Source: Motacilla alba alba (Eukaryota > Chordata > Aves > Passeriformes > Motacillidae). Taken from it: a stretch of 64,000 nucleotides of DNA. Position 1 is the first letter of the stretch; the number at the start of each line of letters is the position of its first letter. The position numbers were made by a program, and so were the translations under genes. The stretch covers positions 10,273,501-10,337,500 of the forward strand of contig NC_052028.1 in the NCBI RefSeq assembly GCF_015832195.1, written 5' to 3'. Of the stretch, positions 23,623 to 38,189 are shown in pieces. Under the pieces are notes generated by a model. That model worked only from the letters and a program-made list of their open reading frames with translations. It was not told where the DNA came from and did not search any database.

Positions 23623-25503
23623 CTCTGGAACTTTTACCAGCCAACTTTTACCAATTTTTATATCATGTACACATGAAAAAGTTGTCTCTATTCACTTAGG
23701 TAATTTTTAAATTAAAAAATAACTGCTACAAAGCATTAGGAATCAAAGATCAAATTTTGGCACCATTAAGCAAATAATGGGATTTTTAGCAGCAGAATCC
23801 CTGCACACTAAACTACCAAATACTAGACTCATCCTTTTCCTTGCCAGAGACTTTGGCAGCACTGTGCTTTCCACAGCACACCTGAGACACTCAAGAAACA
23901 CTGGGCCTGCAGTACAGCACAGGAATTCCTCAGAAGACATTTTCCAGCTCTTTCACCTCTGCAGAGGTGAGGCACACATCAGCCAAGGAAGCTCCCCTCG
24001 CACCATCCCCTCACCACTCCCACAAGCAGGTTTAGCACACTGCACATCCACATTCCCAGCCTGGGTGTACCCCTGGCACTGGGGCTGGGTCAGCATCAGC
24101 TGGAAGCTTGGATCAACATCCTTGTGATCCCTAATTCAACATCAGCTTGAACCTTCCTAGGGAAACCAGTGTCCTGCCAATGTGGTCAGACAACTCTTCC
24201 CATGCACAAATTTTGCTCTTTAAATACTTCCAAAATGTGAAGGCTTTGGATATCACAAAGAATGCACATTTGCAGATCAGCTCCTTCATTTTAAGCGTAG
24301 CCAAAGGTCAGGACCAACTCAGCTCTAGATCCTTGCCCAGGTTTACTTATTCAGCTTTGTCTCCCAGCAGTCCCTTTCTGCATGTTCCTGGAGTACCTGC
24401 AGCACTTCCTGCACCATCCCTGTGGCAGCTCTTCTTCCCAGGAAACCCAGACCTCTGTTTGCCAAATTGCCACACCTTACACCAACACTGCTACAGGCAG
24501 TGTGCAGGCACTGCATTATCAATGAAGTGATACTGCTGCATTTAGACAAAGCCCCGAGAGAATCCAGAGCAGCTTTGTGCATGAGCTGCCTGAGCTGAGT
24601 TCCACATCATGCTCATTATTCTGTGAGTAAAGCTGAAATTGTATTTTTCTCCTGGTGGCCTCAATGTAAATATGAAGAGCCTGAATTTATGAAACAATCA
24701 GATTTTTTCTTGGCTCAGTCTTGAAAAGAAGGAAGAAAAATAACAAAAAAAGCCTCTCCCCATCTCACTTTTTAATTGTATTGACATTTTGTCTTGTTAT
24801 CTCTGGAGCCTCAGTCACAAGGCTCGTGGAATTGCTTCAGTCCATAATAATTACTCATCCACATCATAAACCCATTATGGCACAATCTGTCATTATTGCC
24901 ATACATTGTCATTACTGTCATTACCTGCCATCCTTGTTTGGCCAAGGCAGCAGCTGTGGTGGGCACACCTGTAGTACAGCTGGGTTGGGCAGCTGAGACA
25001 GCACAGCAAGAACCTGCACAGGGCATACCTTCAGCTGGGACAGTTCTCCACTTTTTTTGAAAAAGCAGCAAATCGACAAAAAATTTAAGAGGAGTGGTTA
25101 TTTTATCACCATATTTCCTAGTCTTTTATGGGTACAAACTATTATTGTGTTGCAGAAAATCAAGGCAGAATTATGCTTAGATTGTATCTAATTAATTTTT
25201 CATACTAAAACCTTCTTGTTGCCAGATGGCTGATATGTGGCCATTTAGAATCCAGAAGGTACCAGTCAGAAAACAGACAAAGCCCTCAGTTTTGTTCACT
25301 GAGCCCCTTTTTAACCTGCAGCCTGGCTAGACAAGTTGTACAGTGTACCTTTGAACAGGGAAGTCATTTAAGAGACACACAAATCTTCACAATTCAGAAC
25401 TATTCTTTCTCATTCAAAGCCATCACTCTCCAGGGTAAAATACAGGGGGGACAGAGTATTAACCTGAGAGTTATCTTTTACTATGTCAAAAGATCTTTGT
25501 GTC
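23623..25503. other. intergenic, no gene seen
   Basis: No supportable gene. A small AT-rich patch with repeated 'cattat' and 'tcatta' words at 24,840-24,930 stands out slightly. Confidence 0.45.
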
Positions 25504-25525
25504 ACCATCATCATCATCATCATCT
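25504..25525 (+). repeat. (ATC)n short microsatellite
   Basis: Seven units of CAT/ATC. Too short to be remarkable. Confidence 0.9.
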
Positions 25526-27059
25526 AACCTGGGCCCTTGAGAAAGAAGCACATGGAAACCAAGAGCCTGGGTCTGCTGTGGCTCCTTTTGTCACCTCCAA
25601 GGCACAGTTTGGTGGCAAAGGAAGAGCATCCCCACCAGGGCAGCTGAGCAAGGGACAGAGAGTGCTGCCAAATCCAGCACAGCCACAATCCAGTCCCGAG
25701 TTTGTCAATGCCTGTGCAGAGAGGAGCAAAGCCCCATCTCCCTCTCACAGGTGAAGCCTGGCCTTGCACCAACAGGGCAAAGGCATTTCTGTCCTGTGTG
25801 TGCCAGCTACCCACTGGCTAACATTTGACAGAATGTCACACAGAAAGGGGAAAACTGCTCCTTAATTATAGTCCTTCTGTTGTTCCACTCAGGGGCTTTA
25901 TTAAAAGGGAAAAAGCATAGAGAGTAGCTAATCAGCTGCTCTTAACAAATGAAAGTCTGGAGATTGATTTTTCAAGTGATTAGTGGTGCAAACACACATT
26001 TTCACAACTCAGAATCTTTGCATTTTTATCCAGCTGCTATTTTCATTAACCAAGGAAGGGTCAGAGAGAGACAGTTAACAGCCAACACCATCCTCAAATA
26101 CTGATGCCTTTATTACCACAGCACACGGATTTAAAATCTGTAGTGCAGCTCTGTTCCCATAGCCCCAGGAGTTCCACAGGTGCAGCTTAATTAGAAGCAA
26201 AAGCAGTTGCTGTACCTTTGCACATACAATCCTTTCATGACAAGACATCACTTGCTGGACAAAACTCCTCCCAGCCTGGCCCAAGCCATTCCCTGTCTCC
26301 AGCAGCATTTAGCACCATCTCTGCTTGAGTTAGAAGCTCTAATGACAGCAGCTGCCAGCAGCCTGTGGGCTGAAATAGGAATGGGAAAGGCTCAGACAGA
26401 TGATACACCCTAAAGGGAGCTCACAATGAGCCTGGTGGCATCAGGCAGGTCACACAGCTCTGAGCTGGCCCTGCTCCTTCCTGTGCTCCTTCCCATCCGT
26501 GCTGGTCCCTCCAGGTGTCCAGCACTCACAGCTGGCTGTTGCTGGGACTGGGAGCACCGAGTGCCCAGCACTCACCAAATACAAGCCACCAAAACTACAG
26601 TCTGCTGTATAGATTAATAACTAGATTTGATTTAAACCCCCAAAAAGGACAGTTTTAATAAAATCATCACTTGTCTACCCCTTGTTGCCTAATTTTCTGA
26701 AGGTGGAAATCAGGCAGGGTTCACCAGTTCCTCTTGAAGAGGAACCCACAGCCTAATGCAGGGCTCTCACTAAATCCCACAAGCCCCAACCTTCCCTGCC
26801 CAGCCTATGGCACGGGCAGCAGAAGCAAGCACTGGCAACAGCCATAGGACAGTCCTCTGTTCCCCAAATGGCACCAGACATTGGTGCAATGCATTCAGTC
26901 AGGGATGTTCCTCCTCTCCCTAATGCAGCTTTAAAACCATAAATTACAAATGAACACATGCAGGACGTGGATGTCGATCCCTCGTGCTCACACGGGCTCA
27001 GAGACAATCTCCCTGCAGTTCCCAGAGGAGTTAATTCCTGCACTGGGGGCCCGTGGTGT
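25526..27059. other. intergenic, no gene seen
   Basis: Mixed-composition sequence with chance open frames on both strands. No motif recognised. Confidence 0.45.
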
Positions 27060-27420
27060 TATCAAGATATGAGAGGGAATGCATTACATAAATATATATT
27101 CATCACAGGGAAGAGAGCAGCCAAGACCAGTTTTCAGTTTTGCTTCTGCACTTAGACATGCTTTGTAGATATTTTCCTTCAGCAAATGACTCAATCCATC
27201 ACGATTAAAGTAACACAATATAATCTTTCCTTTGATTTAATTGCTCCCCTTCTGCCAAATATTCAAGTTCAAAATACATTCAAAGCAATATTTAAAATAG
27301 GAAGATTATTTTCAAAATTAGCACAAATCTCCTAATGGGTTCAGAATTACATGCTGGGAGTCTTGCAATGCATTGAGTATTGGTACTTAATTTAAAACGA
27401 TTTCCAAGGTATGCCAGCAT
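27060..27420. other. AT-rich island, possible conserved non-coding element
   Basis: About 360 bases rich in ATTA, TAAT and ATTAAA words, with few simple repeats, between GC-richer flanks. The texture resembles developmental enhancers with homeodomain-type sites. This is a compositional impression only; a multi-species alignment would decide it. Confidence 0.2.
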
Positions 27421-28398
27421 GAATCTGAGTTATTTCCCAGGGAGCTCTAATGGACTTGGGTATTCAAATCCCTCAGAAGATCAATCTCTCCCATGTGCTG
27501 CTGCAAACACTCTCCTTCCCCCATGTGCTCAGGGCAGAGCTGCTCCTCTTGGACCCAGGATGGTGCCCATCCCATGGGGGACCAAGCCCTGCATCCTCAC
27601 CAGGCACCAGCCCCGGCACCTGCATCTCACATATGTACCCAGCTCAGGAGCAAGGCCACAGGGAAGGTCACAGGGGAGGTCACAATGCGAGTTGCACAGA
27701 AGGACACCAAGAAGAAGCTCAAGACAGTGTCCATGGCTTTGGAAGTACACTCAGGGAGAGGCAAGGACAAAACCAGGCCACATGGCCCCAACAACTCTGC
27801 TTGGGCAGATTTGACCTGACAACTTAAAAGCTTTCACTAATAGTGCCACAAGCTTGCCCCAGGTAAAGCACATGTACAGAAATGTTTGTTAGGCAACAGA
27901 CCAGAGCTGTGCTCAGAGCTTTGCCACCCTCCTGTTACCACCCAGCAAGTGGAGAAAGCGATTCAACATCACGATTAACGAATGCAAGCTCTTCTGTCCT
28001 TTCCTCCTGGCTTTGTTTTGCACTCCTTTCCCTTGCTGTACCTGCTGAATGCTGAATTTCATGTCCAGGCTCTGCTCTGGAGAAGCTTCTCAGGCAAAGA
28101 GCTGAGGACTTGGCATCTGCAAACAGGGGCTGCAGGTCCTGGTCAGTGACATTGGGCACCCAGACATGGTCCTGGCAGAGCAACTCATCCCAACCTGCAA
28201 CTCCACCAGGCTGCCCTCTGTCCCAGCCCTGAGGGTGCCTGCTCTGTGCCCACCTGGGCACCAGGGAGCTCTGTCCCACCCAGCAGAAACCAAACCTTTT
28301 GTTTCTGTGTTCTGCTGCAAACCACTCAAACCACTGCAGGCACGAGGGGAATTACAGGTAGAACTACAGTCTCCAGGTGTCCGTGAAGATGCTTAGAT
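27421..28398. other. intergenic, no gene seen
   Basis: Three plus-strand frames overlap at 27,380-27,830. None has a recognisable motif, and their overlap argues against real coding. Confidence 0.45.
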
Positions 28399-28538
28399 TT
28401 AAAAATAAAAAACAAAAAAAAAAAAAAACCAACAACCCAAACAAAACCAAAAAAAAAAAAAAAAAATCAACCAAACAAAAAACCCAAAAACACAACAACA
28501 AAGAAAAAAACCACAAACAAACAAACAAAAACACCCCA
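28399..28538 (+). repeat. A/C low-complexity tract
   Basis: About 140 bases of A runs split by C and CC, like the tract at 23,318. Almost no G or T. Confidence 0.85.
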
Positions 28539-31500
28539 CCTCTGCTATGAGCTGGATTTTAGAGGTAAAATTCCTGTCCTATTTCAGCGGCTGGGTCACA
28601 GCCGAGGCTGTGCTGAGGAACCCGAGCTTTGTGAGCAGCACAGGCTGCTGGTGCCATCTGCCGTTCTGGCAGCCACAGGAACAGCAGCACGAAAGATTAA
28701 GACTTGACTAATTCATGTCTGGCATAAATGAAAATCCTTCAGATGCCCGAAGGTCTCTTGTGGCAGTTTAGGGATAAATGAGGTTTTAGGCAAAATTTAC
28801 TTACATGGGAAATCACAAGGAAGTCCTTGCTGACACAGTCCTTGCTGCTGCATGAAATTAGACACAATGCCCTTCTAGAAGCAAATAATGGGATAGAAAC
28901 AGACATAGACACTTACTTTTTGGGTGAAATGACTTTTAGCTTTAGCTTAGTTAGTTACTTTTAGCTCCTCAGCCAGGAGTTTAACTCCTGCAGCTCAAAA
29001 ATTCAGCAGTCCCAAGGAGAAGAGCGCCAAACTGGTTTTCTAAAAATTATCTCCTATTTAGAACAAAACCATCTCCATCTATAAAACCAGAGAGAATCCC
29101 AGCCTCTGATCCAGCTCCTCCACTGAAGGCACTTGCAGAGGCTCACAATCCCCACCTGGAATAACGCCTTTCCAAGACGCCCAGTTTGCACCCAGACCTG
29201 ACACAGACAGCAGGTCTCAGGACATCGGGGTGAGTTTCACCAGCGATATTATTTTGCTGCTCCCAATTCAGCTGCTTTGTGTGAGAATCATTTTCACTGT
29301 TCTTACAGAGAGCTATTTATACTGACAATTGGGCTCTGCCTTAAGCACTTAAGCCTGCTGTCTGGCCAGAAAACGGGCTTCCCACCAACTTCCATCCTCT
29401 TCCTGCACCTGCTGCTCCCTAAATGCTGATGAAAGGTGCTGTGCCACGCACAGGAGTCAGGAGGAATATTTCTGCCAGAGCACAGGCAATATAACTTTTA
29501 AATGTCCTTGTTTATGGTCACGAAAACCTGCAAACTTGGGGGCCAGAGGTGCTAGTGTGTCCATCAAGAGGGCTGCAGCTGTTGGGATGGCATCCTGAGC
29601 ACGCTGGGGCAGCTCCTGCCAGAGCTAAAAACAGCGCGCGCGGGCGGCGTGCCGCGATCCACGCTCTGCACGTGTCCTGACCATCCCTGCCGAGGCAGCC
29701 CCGGGGAAAAGGCTCTGCTCGGAGCCACTTTCTCTGCCTCAATAATTTAACTCCATCTCCTAAGTACCAAGGGGAAAACCCAGCTGTAGGAACCACTGTC
29801 ATGATGGGAAATGGAGATTGTGGTGAGTGCAGCCCTGTCTGCTTTAGCGAGTGGGCTGCTTAGGGAAAGGCCAGGATAAAAAATTCCTCTCTGGAAATAT
29901 CTCAGCTGCAAAACCTAGACCCACATCCACAGAGGAAATTCACATTAAGCACTGACAAGTTTTGCAGAGCTGTATCTTGATGCAGCCTGCAGAACACCCA
30001 GCTGAGGAACACATCAGTGCAGACTATAGATATCAGGGCAAGTGTCCTACCCAGGGCTGGCAGGCACCCAACAATGTCCACCCCCTCCTCAAACTGCCTA
30101 TAGACAAGTCTGTATAGCCCAGACTGGCACAGGCTTAAATTACAGTGGAAAATACATTAGATACATCAAAATACCTGAAATGAAACCCCAGGGAATGCTG
30201 CCAGAAAGCAGCACTAAGAGAGCTGTAAGAGCACCCAATAAAGCAGTGCCTCGAGGCAGCATCCAGTAATGTCTTTATTGCAACACTCTGGGAGAACTTT
30301 AATCTGAGCCCAGCCAGTCTCCCCACTAAAATATTGTTCCTGGGATTCAGGATGTGGAGAGCAAGCAGGCACCTCTGCTGAGCTGCTTTCAGAAGTGGAT
30401 ACTGACAAATGACAGAGGATATCTGCCAGCAATGCCACCTCTGTTACGTAGCATCAAAGTTCCAAATTGCTTATCATGCTCATCTGCACTCCTTTTCCAC
30501 CACACTTGCTCAATCCCCTTGAAGTCTACAAATATGCACCAGCATACTTTAGAAGAGTATTTGGCTAATGTGGTCAGAGAGAATCTGAATTTACAAGATG
30601 CCCATGATAAGCACCTAGGCTAAAACTACTGATCTGTTCGGCTCACTGAGAACATCAGATCTTAACTGGAACAACAATGTCAGGAGAAAGGTCAAATGTG
30701 TCCCTGCTGTCCAAACACAGCCCTCACAGAAACCTGCACTGCTCCTCTGAAGCCGGAGGAACTGAACCAGCCCAAATTTGGGGTTGGAGCAGTGTGATGT
30801 TAGAGGTGAGGGCAGCCCAGCCAGTGCCAGTCTCAGGCTTGGTTCAGTTTAACCAGGCTTGGCTGAGTCTACTGGTGAGTCCAGTTTCAGACAGGTCTGA
30901 CAAAGTGTAACCAGCCAAACCTGGCAGAGTCTACCAGAGTTTGCCACCCACGTGGAGTCCCCAGTGTGGGAAGACAGGAGGGGAGGCTTGGGGAGACTCC
31001 CAGGACCCACTCACAGCCCCTCTGCTGCCTTGGGCCATCAGCCAGGCTGTGACAGCCTCTGGCAATGACACCTCCATGTGACTGAAACCTCCCAGAGGCT
31101 CTCCTCTCTCACAAATGTTCAACTTGCAATCACGTTCTCTGCCCTGTCTGAGGCTCTCCTGGAGGAAGAGCCCTGGCTGTCCCCAGCAATGTCCCCAGCC
31201 TGCCCCAGCCCTGCAGGTGGGTGCAGAAGCTGTCCTGGCACAGCCTCCCTGGCAGTACCCAGCCCCAGCCCGCCTGTGAGTGCCACAGGTACCTTTGGGA
31301 CCCTTTGGAAACACCTGCTGGGACCTGCCAGCCCACCGGAGCTCCTCTCTCCCGAAATTCCTGAGCACTGCCAGGCTCCCTCCCTATCCCCAGCTCCCTT
31401 GTGACACAAACACCAGCTTGTGCCCTGCTTCTTCACACAGGAGTGGGAAGATGAGCTGGGTTTCCTCAGGAAGTGAAAAGTTCCTGCCTGAACTCTGAAT

Positions 31501-34500
31501 ACAACAGTCAGAATTAATTCAATTGTTACTGTCAAAACTACCCCAGACACCAACTTGCCCTGAAGCTACCCAGTCTCTCCACAGGGCACACCTCTTCATC
31601 TCCACAAGATTTTTGCTGCCTGTGCTCCCCATTCAGAAATCTCTCTGAAAAAAAAAAAAAATTAAAAAGAAGTCCCTGTTCATCTGCCTCAGAATTTGAT
31701 GTATAAATTGAAATGTCACTTCAGAGGCCCTTGACAAAGCAATTCAGGAAGGAGGGCCCCAGCATTTGTGGCCTTTGCACCTGCTGCTTTTCCATTTTGG
31801 GAAGGGTTTAGGATGGCTGGAATAGCCAGTCTCTTCCCACCACCCCTGCATTCGAAAAGCTTCAAAAGTTCATCTGGGAATCACTCCCCCAAGAGGTGAA
31901 TAATAGTTTAAATTCCTCCAGCTGGATTGTCTGGTGAGGGGATCCAAGTAAATCCCATTGACTTGTGGCAGAATTTCCAGAAGAAGGGGAGAGCATCCCT
32001 ACACCACAGCCCGTGCTATGGGCAGGACCCATCCGATCCTTGAGCACTAATGTCAATCTGCAGTGACACAAAAAATGCAGCAACAGCCATTAAGTACCAG
32101 TGCCAGGAGAGATGCTTTAGCCAAAAATACTTATGCCTTTTCACACAGCCTCTGGGACTCAGTGTGGATAAAGCAGGAAGGCAACAGGAAAAGTTTGAGT
32201 TTGTGCTTGCAGGAAAGCAAACTACAAGTCGTGTTTTCAAACTGGGAACCTGGGGAATCCCACAGAAGGTAAATAATTACTCAGTACCTCACACTGCAGG
32301 GCAGGGTTCTGCAGAGCAGCTGGGTTATTTCCATGGCCACGAAGCTGATGAAGGCTGGCCAAGCCAAGAGTGAGCAGGGTAACCCCAGCCCAGCCATGGA
32401 AGGGCACTGCTGTGGGGCAGACAGGAACCAATTTGTTTATAGACACTTGCAGAGCAATGGCAGCTTTTTTTGGGGATCCTGCCCTTTGTGCATCACACAC
32501 AGCAATTCCTCCAAGGGTTTGGGGGCACAGGAACCCCCCCTACACCTGCTGCAGTGACACTGAGGGACATCCTCAGTGACACAACCCTCCACTTCAGAGA
32601 TGCCCTCCCTCCCCACGACTCCTCACTGCACCTGTGTGAAATGCAGGTGTACAATGGCCCTGCAGCTCTGCCAGCATCACAGCATCCCCTCAGCTCCTAC
32701 AAGCTTCACACCACCAGCCCTGCAGGCTGCTACACAGGGCTGCTCAGGCCAGCTAGACACTTCTGGCTCCACCAAGATATCTCCCTGCATTCCCCAGCAT
32801 CTGGGAAGAAGCTCAGGTTTTCTTTATATCCCAAGTGAATAGGAAATTCTTTACATTCCAGATCTCTATAAGAGAATCCTGCTTCTAATGAAGTTTTTCT
32901 ACACTTCTCTTTCAATGTGGAGAGCCACAATCGACCTGAGCTGGCATCTTTCCAGCACTCAGGGCTATTAGCATTTCAAATTATAAGCAATTATGGATCT
33001 GGCCACCTTTGTATCTCACAACACTGGACCTGTTTTGTTCCAGCTAATGGTGCCACCCTGTTGACTTTCAAACAGGCTGGAGGGAATAAATTGCTGCAGT
33101 TTATTCCCATACAGCTGACATTCCCGCCATGCCATCACTCACAAGCAGGGATGTGAACATTAGAAATGTAACCCACCACCCCAGACAGCCTCCAGACCTC
33201 AGAGGGAGCTGCTGGAGAGGAGACTTTCCACTTCAAGACTCAGCACTGACACAAACTGCTGGCAGCAAGAGCCCCAAAACCAAACTGATGGCTTACAGAG
33301 GTAAGTAACGCTTTCATTTCTAGCACATTAACCATGTTCTTGGGATGTTTGATGCTTTTCAGATGTGGGGAATAGAGGCAGGGATATGATTTTCCTTTTC
33401 AGAGAGCAGCATTCCCCTTGCTGGCACACCAAGCTCTGCTCTTACCTTTAGGCTCATCACGGGTGGTCATTTGAGCATCCTGGCCACCCAGGAGCTCCAA
33501 ACCCACAGCACCCTTGGCTCAGTCCTGCTGCCTGCGTCAGCATCTCTCACCCTGGCACCCAGGGAGATTGTGCTTTCAGAGCAAGAGAGGACTCCACTGC
33601 CAGCCAGGGCACCCCAGCTCACAGCACGGGCACCAGGGTGAAGCCACAATGAGCTCTGCCCCTGAATGTCTCAGTTCATTTCTGAGGTGCTCTGCAAGCA
33701 GCCAATCCACCAGTGCTCCATTCAGTGTCCTGGGCTGAGAGCAGATGAAACGGTCCCCAAGAGCCTCAGCGGTGCTGCGGGCTGGGCTGTGCAGCAGAGC
33801 ACCCACAGGGCTCCACACCTGCTCCTAAACGTGGCTCGTGGGCAGGGGAAAGAGAAAAGAGGTAGAGGTGCTGCAGGGAAGAAAGTGGCCAGAAATTATA
33901 ATACAGCTTCTCAGTGGGGGTCTTTTGAGAGCACTGAGAGCTGTGGGTAATGCAGGTAACCAGAACCACAGCAGTGGGACTTGGATTTAGTCTTTCACCC
34001 TGCGCTCCACCTTGCAGCAGCTCAGGCTGCTCTGATTCTCTGCCAGCACATCCTTTACAGCCACAGACGTTCACTGTCCAGCACTGTGCCACCAGAACAC
34101 ATCACTGGCTGCTCCTGTGCCACAGCCAAGGAGGAAGGACAGCCTGTCTGTGCCCTGCACCAGGGCAGCAGCAGAGGGTGACTGACCTCAGGCCATGGGC
34201 AGGGCTGGGCAGTTCCCTCCTCTCCTGGCCCAGCAGGGCAGGAGCCACAGCCCAGCCCCTGAGACACAATTAACACCTGGCCCGTGTCCGTAGGCTTCAT
34301 CCAGAGGGTTGTGAGAATGGCCAGGTGTGGATGGGAGTGTGGAGCCTCCCAGCTCCAAAGGACAAAACACCGGAGGATCAAGGATTTCCTCAGCAGATTG
34401 GGGTGTGAGGCAAACTTGAGGGCAGGACCTGCCCCTTGAAAGGGACTTAATTCCCTTTGTTTTCTGAGTATCTTCCTTTTCATGTTTTTCTTTTTGGTTG

Positions 34501-37500
34501 CAATAATTAGTAGGTTTGGGGTATCCAAGAACTTTGTCCCTAACACGGTTATCTCCTGGAGAAATTCCTCACTGTTGCTGCAAAAGGCAGAGAGAAAACT
34601 GAGTGGTGTGTCCTCAGTGCTTTAGAGAGGAACTTTGTCCACTTCCCACAAATACAATTAACAAGAGCTGTAACTCACCTCTACCTCTGCTGCTTATTTA
34701 ACCTATAACATTTTAAACTCATTTACTGACCAGCTCTCCAGGCAGAAGCAAACTTCTCATTTTTAGCAGGGAGGGCATGCAGACACAAAGCCCTGGCTCT
34801 CCTGTGCCTCACAGTGCACACATGCTTTTTGTTGGCATTTCTTAATTTCCAAAGGTTGCACAGGGCAGGGGACAGCCCCTTGCTGGGTGCCAGGCCTGCA
34901 GCACAAGCTGGAGCTCAAAGCCACCCTGACTTGGCTGTACTTGTGACAACTTTCCAATGCAGCTGGGTACACATTAAATTAGGCATTTTTGGTTTTGAGA
35001 GACTCTCCAATAATTGAGCAATATCAGCTGCTTGTGGGACACTTGAGCTGAAGTTTGGCACTTATGCTACCTCTGCCACTCTCCAGAAGACAGGAAATTA
35101 AAGCCCTTCTGTATTTTTAGGGGTTTTCTACCCAGAAAGTTTGTCTTAGCTGCCAAAAAGAAGGTAATCCAAGCACACACTGAGATCACTGCCTAGATGT
35201 GCTCTTGGCAATTAGCATGCTGTCTAGCAAATGAGCTTTTCACTGTAGAACACCTTTTCACAAGAGGGGAACACAGGGAGTGTGACCAGAAAGCCTTTTC
35301 ACCAGTTGCAAACACAAGCAGGTGAAACACGGTAGCAGTGCAATAATTACAGGGTGAGAGAATCAGGTAAGGCATGCCTCACTTTCTAAAGAAATGGAAT
35401 TAAATCTGAGTTTAGGCACAGCATGTCTATGGTTACAAATTTACAGCTCTGATTTATAATGAGCCAAGTGCAGGCTAAAATCAGGCCTGGCTGCTGCTGG
35501 CCTTTGGGTGGAAATGAACAGATTTGCTGTAGCAATGCACTCGGGTTGCTCACAGGCCCAGAGTTTTGTATGACACCAGCTGCTTCCATATCAAATGCTG
35601 TCCCTGGAGTTAAAATTAGCCTGCTCCTATTTCTGGGGGGATTTTGGCTGTGCAGCCACTGCCCATGGGCTGCTGGCTGTGAGCAGTCACTGCCTGGCAC
35701 CAGCCGGGCACAGGGGGTCTGTGAGAGCCCAAATCCCACAGAATTCATTGAAACCAGCCTTTCCTCCTCCTTGGGCTTGTGGCACTGTCACAGGAGGTGT
35801 TTGGGAGAGCTTGGATGGCACAGTCTTGAGGCCTGCTGGGCACAGATAATAACAATTAGAACTCATTTTTCATTTAAGAAACATCTGCGCAAGTTATTTA
35901 ATTTTATGCAGTGCTCTTTCTGCCAGCTCAGTTTTCTGTGAAATGGCTTGGGGTTTGTAAAGTTATTTCCCTATAAAAGGCTGCCTTTGACTGTACAGTG
36001 ACAGGTTAATTTAGGCAATTTGAACAATGATGGTTTGGGGAATTGGCACCTTTAACAGTCTGCACCTTAGCTCTACCCACAGGCTTCCAAACGACAGTGC
36101 TTAGCAATATCCTGATTATTTACACTTTTTAGATGCACAGTTTATGCTCTGTGTAAAAGCTTCCAGACAGGAACTGTTTTCTTTACCATATTTTACAGTG
36201 CAAAAGGTAGGACCCTGCTCTGAGTTTTGTGGTGATGCTGCAGCACATGCAGCAGGCTATGGTGCATGGTTATGTGGTGCATCCTGGCCCCCAGCAGTTT
36301 TGGATAATTACCACGAGCCCTGCTGCTGAATCAGAGCTCTTGGTGTAGACTCAAATTCTCTTTTAGATGCAGAAGCTGCCCCAGCTCCTCTGGTGAAGAA
36401 ATCAGGGGTAGGACCTGAGAACAAGTATTTGAGCTCTGCCCCACTACACAGCAGCCCTCCAGCCTCTGCAAGGCCCATGCAGAGGAAAAAATTATAGAAA
36501 ATGCCCTCCTTATGTTGGCATCACTGCACCCCCTGCTCCCCCTCACTCCACAGCACCCAGAGCCTGCTCTAGCACCATTTGAAAGGTGCTTGAGATTGCT
36601 CTGCTGCTCAGGTGGCGGCAGAGGGAAGAGCTTTGCCCCAGCTGGGACAGGAGCTGGCCAGAGACCCCCTCCCTGTGCTCTCCTCCCCTCTGCCAGGCTG
36701 CCCAGCCCACAGCGCTGCACACGTGGCATGGAGGGAGCCAGGTTACACATCCCTGATGCCCAGCCCTTGCTCCTGTGGTTCACAGGCTCAGCACAAACCC
36801 CCCAGCTCCTGGGGGAACCCCGATACTGGTGTGTGACTCCAGGAAGGCACCTCTGGCCAGAACCTTGCACCACCACCATGGGAACGCCACCTCTCAGCAG
36901 CCCAGACAGACAATTCTCTGACCAGTGAGCTAAAAACATCTCCTGGCATGTCAGGGAAACCAGAAACCAAAGAGCTTTAAATAGCACTCCTCAGAGCACC
37001 CAGGCTCCAGGGGGTTCTGGGCTCCTGGTTAACTGAGCTCCTTCAGGTCTCACCCCCTGGCTCCGCTCTGCTGTGCAGGGGCTGGCACTGCCAGTCTCAG
37101 GGCTGAGCAGTGCTGGTGCAGTGAGCTGGGCAGGATCTCGGGCCGGAATTCACTGAGGGCGCAGCTGCGAGGTGATGGGTGAGGAGGGGTCTGTGCACAG
37201 CTCCCCTGCCTGGGGCATTGTCTGGGAGGAGCCCCCATGGAGCGGCTGTCACTCCCTGCCCTCCCTGCAGCCTCCTGCAGCAGCAGCACGGGCAGCTCAG
37301 GAGACTGACGTGCCCTGGGACAGCAGAGCTGACATTTCAGCGGGATCGGGAGCTTTGGTTCATCTCTGGATCTGCCAGCTTTGATGATTTCAGGTTTAGA
37401 TGGCAGCAGCATCAGACCTACAGTCAGTAACCACTTGAGGGACACCTGTGTGACAGGAGATGACAGCAGCTACAGCAGGCACGTGCTGCTTTGCATAGCA

Positions 37501-38189
37501 CTTTGGAGAAAAATGTTATGCAGGCTCTGCAAAAGCTACCCCACATTCCTATTTGCATCTGAGTGCAACGGAGCTACTGCTGTCACTCAAGAGACATCCC
37601 ATTTGAACGTGCTCCCATCTGAGGACACACTCTCCTTTTATTCCCATGCAAATGAAATCAGCTAAGTAAAATCATGATGTTTGGGGACAGAAAAGGCTCT
37701 TTCTCCATTTTGGTAATTACTACTGTAGCAAAGACACCCTGTGCTACACGATGCTGCAGCAGTTGCAATTCCTGCAGTGCTGTTCACAAAAATTCCTTCT
37801 TCCTGAAGGAGGGACACGTGTAACAGGTGTGGTCCTGGGCCAGGGGAGATCAGAACCCACTGCGTTCTGCAGAAAATGCAAACGTAAGGGTTCAGCCAGG
37901 CAGCCGAGTCATCCTTGGGGCTCCGAATAGCAAAGCCATGAGTCACAGTTCCTGCACTGGTCACACAGTTCCCACCTCCTAAGCCTGCTGGAATGAGAGC
38001 CACCTCCTTGGAAGGTGTGCCCCACACGGAGCATGGGGCAGGACAGGCTCCTGACCCTCCTCTTTGGCCCTGTTAACCTAATCCCCCCTCTGACATGCAG
38101 CAGAGCCCTCACTGGGCCGTGGTGGGGAGGTCACCCCGCTCCCTGCCTGAACAGCACACGGCACAATTCCTACCTTAAATAAAAACCAC
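28539..38189. other. intergenic, no gene seen
   Basis: About 9.6 kb of GC-richer sequence. It yields many medium open frames (100-218 codons) on both strands, often overlapping, and none shows a signal peptide, domain or exon phase pattern I can defend. A donor-like AG|GTAAGT at 33,301/33,302 and a few pyrimidine tracts exist, but no linked exon series follows. A long non-coding RNA could be present and would not be visible from sequence alone. Confidence 0.4.

Noticed and set aside
23273..23710. 145-codon Lys/Thr-rich frame and Phe/Val-rich frames on the opposite strand
   Set aside because: Produced by the A/C tract, which lacks the bases needed for stop codons. No protein-like composition.
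25495..25530. His-rich short frame over CATCATCAT
   Set aside because: A plain (ATC)n microsatellite.
27380..27827. Three overlapping plus-strand frames of 108-144 codons
   Set aside because: Three frames open at once over the same bases indicates composition rather than coding; no motif found.
33240..33301. ATGGCTTACAGAG followed by a strong GTAAGT donor, possible first coding exon of long MYOT
   Set aside because: The phase does not fit the exon at 46,936 and hits a stop through the candidate exon at 45,541. Start context is poor.
36331..36987. 218-codon minus-strand frame
   Set aside because: Overlaps a 138-codon plus-strand frame. No signal peptide, domain or motif seen, and the GC-rich context gives chance frames.
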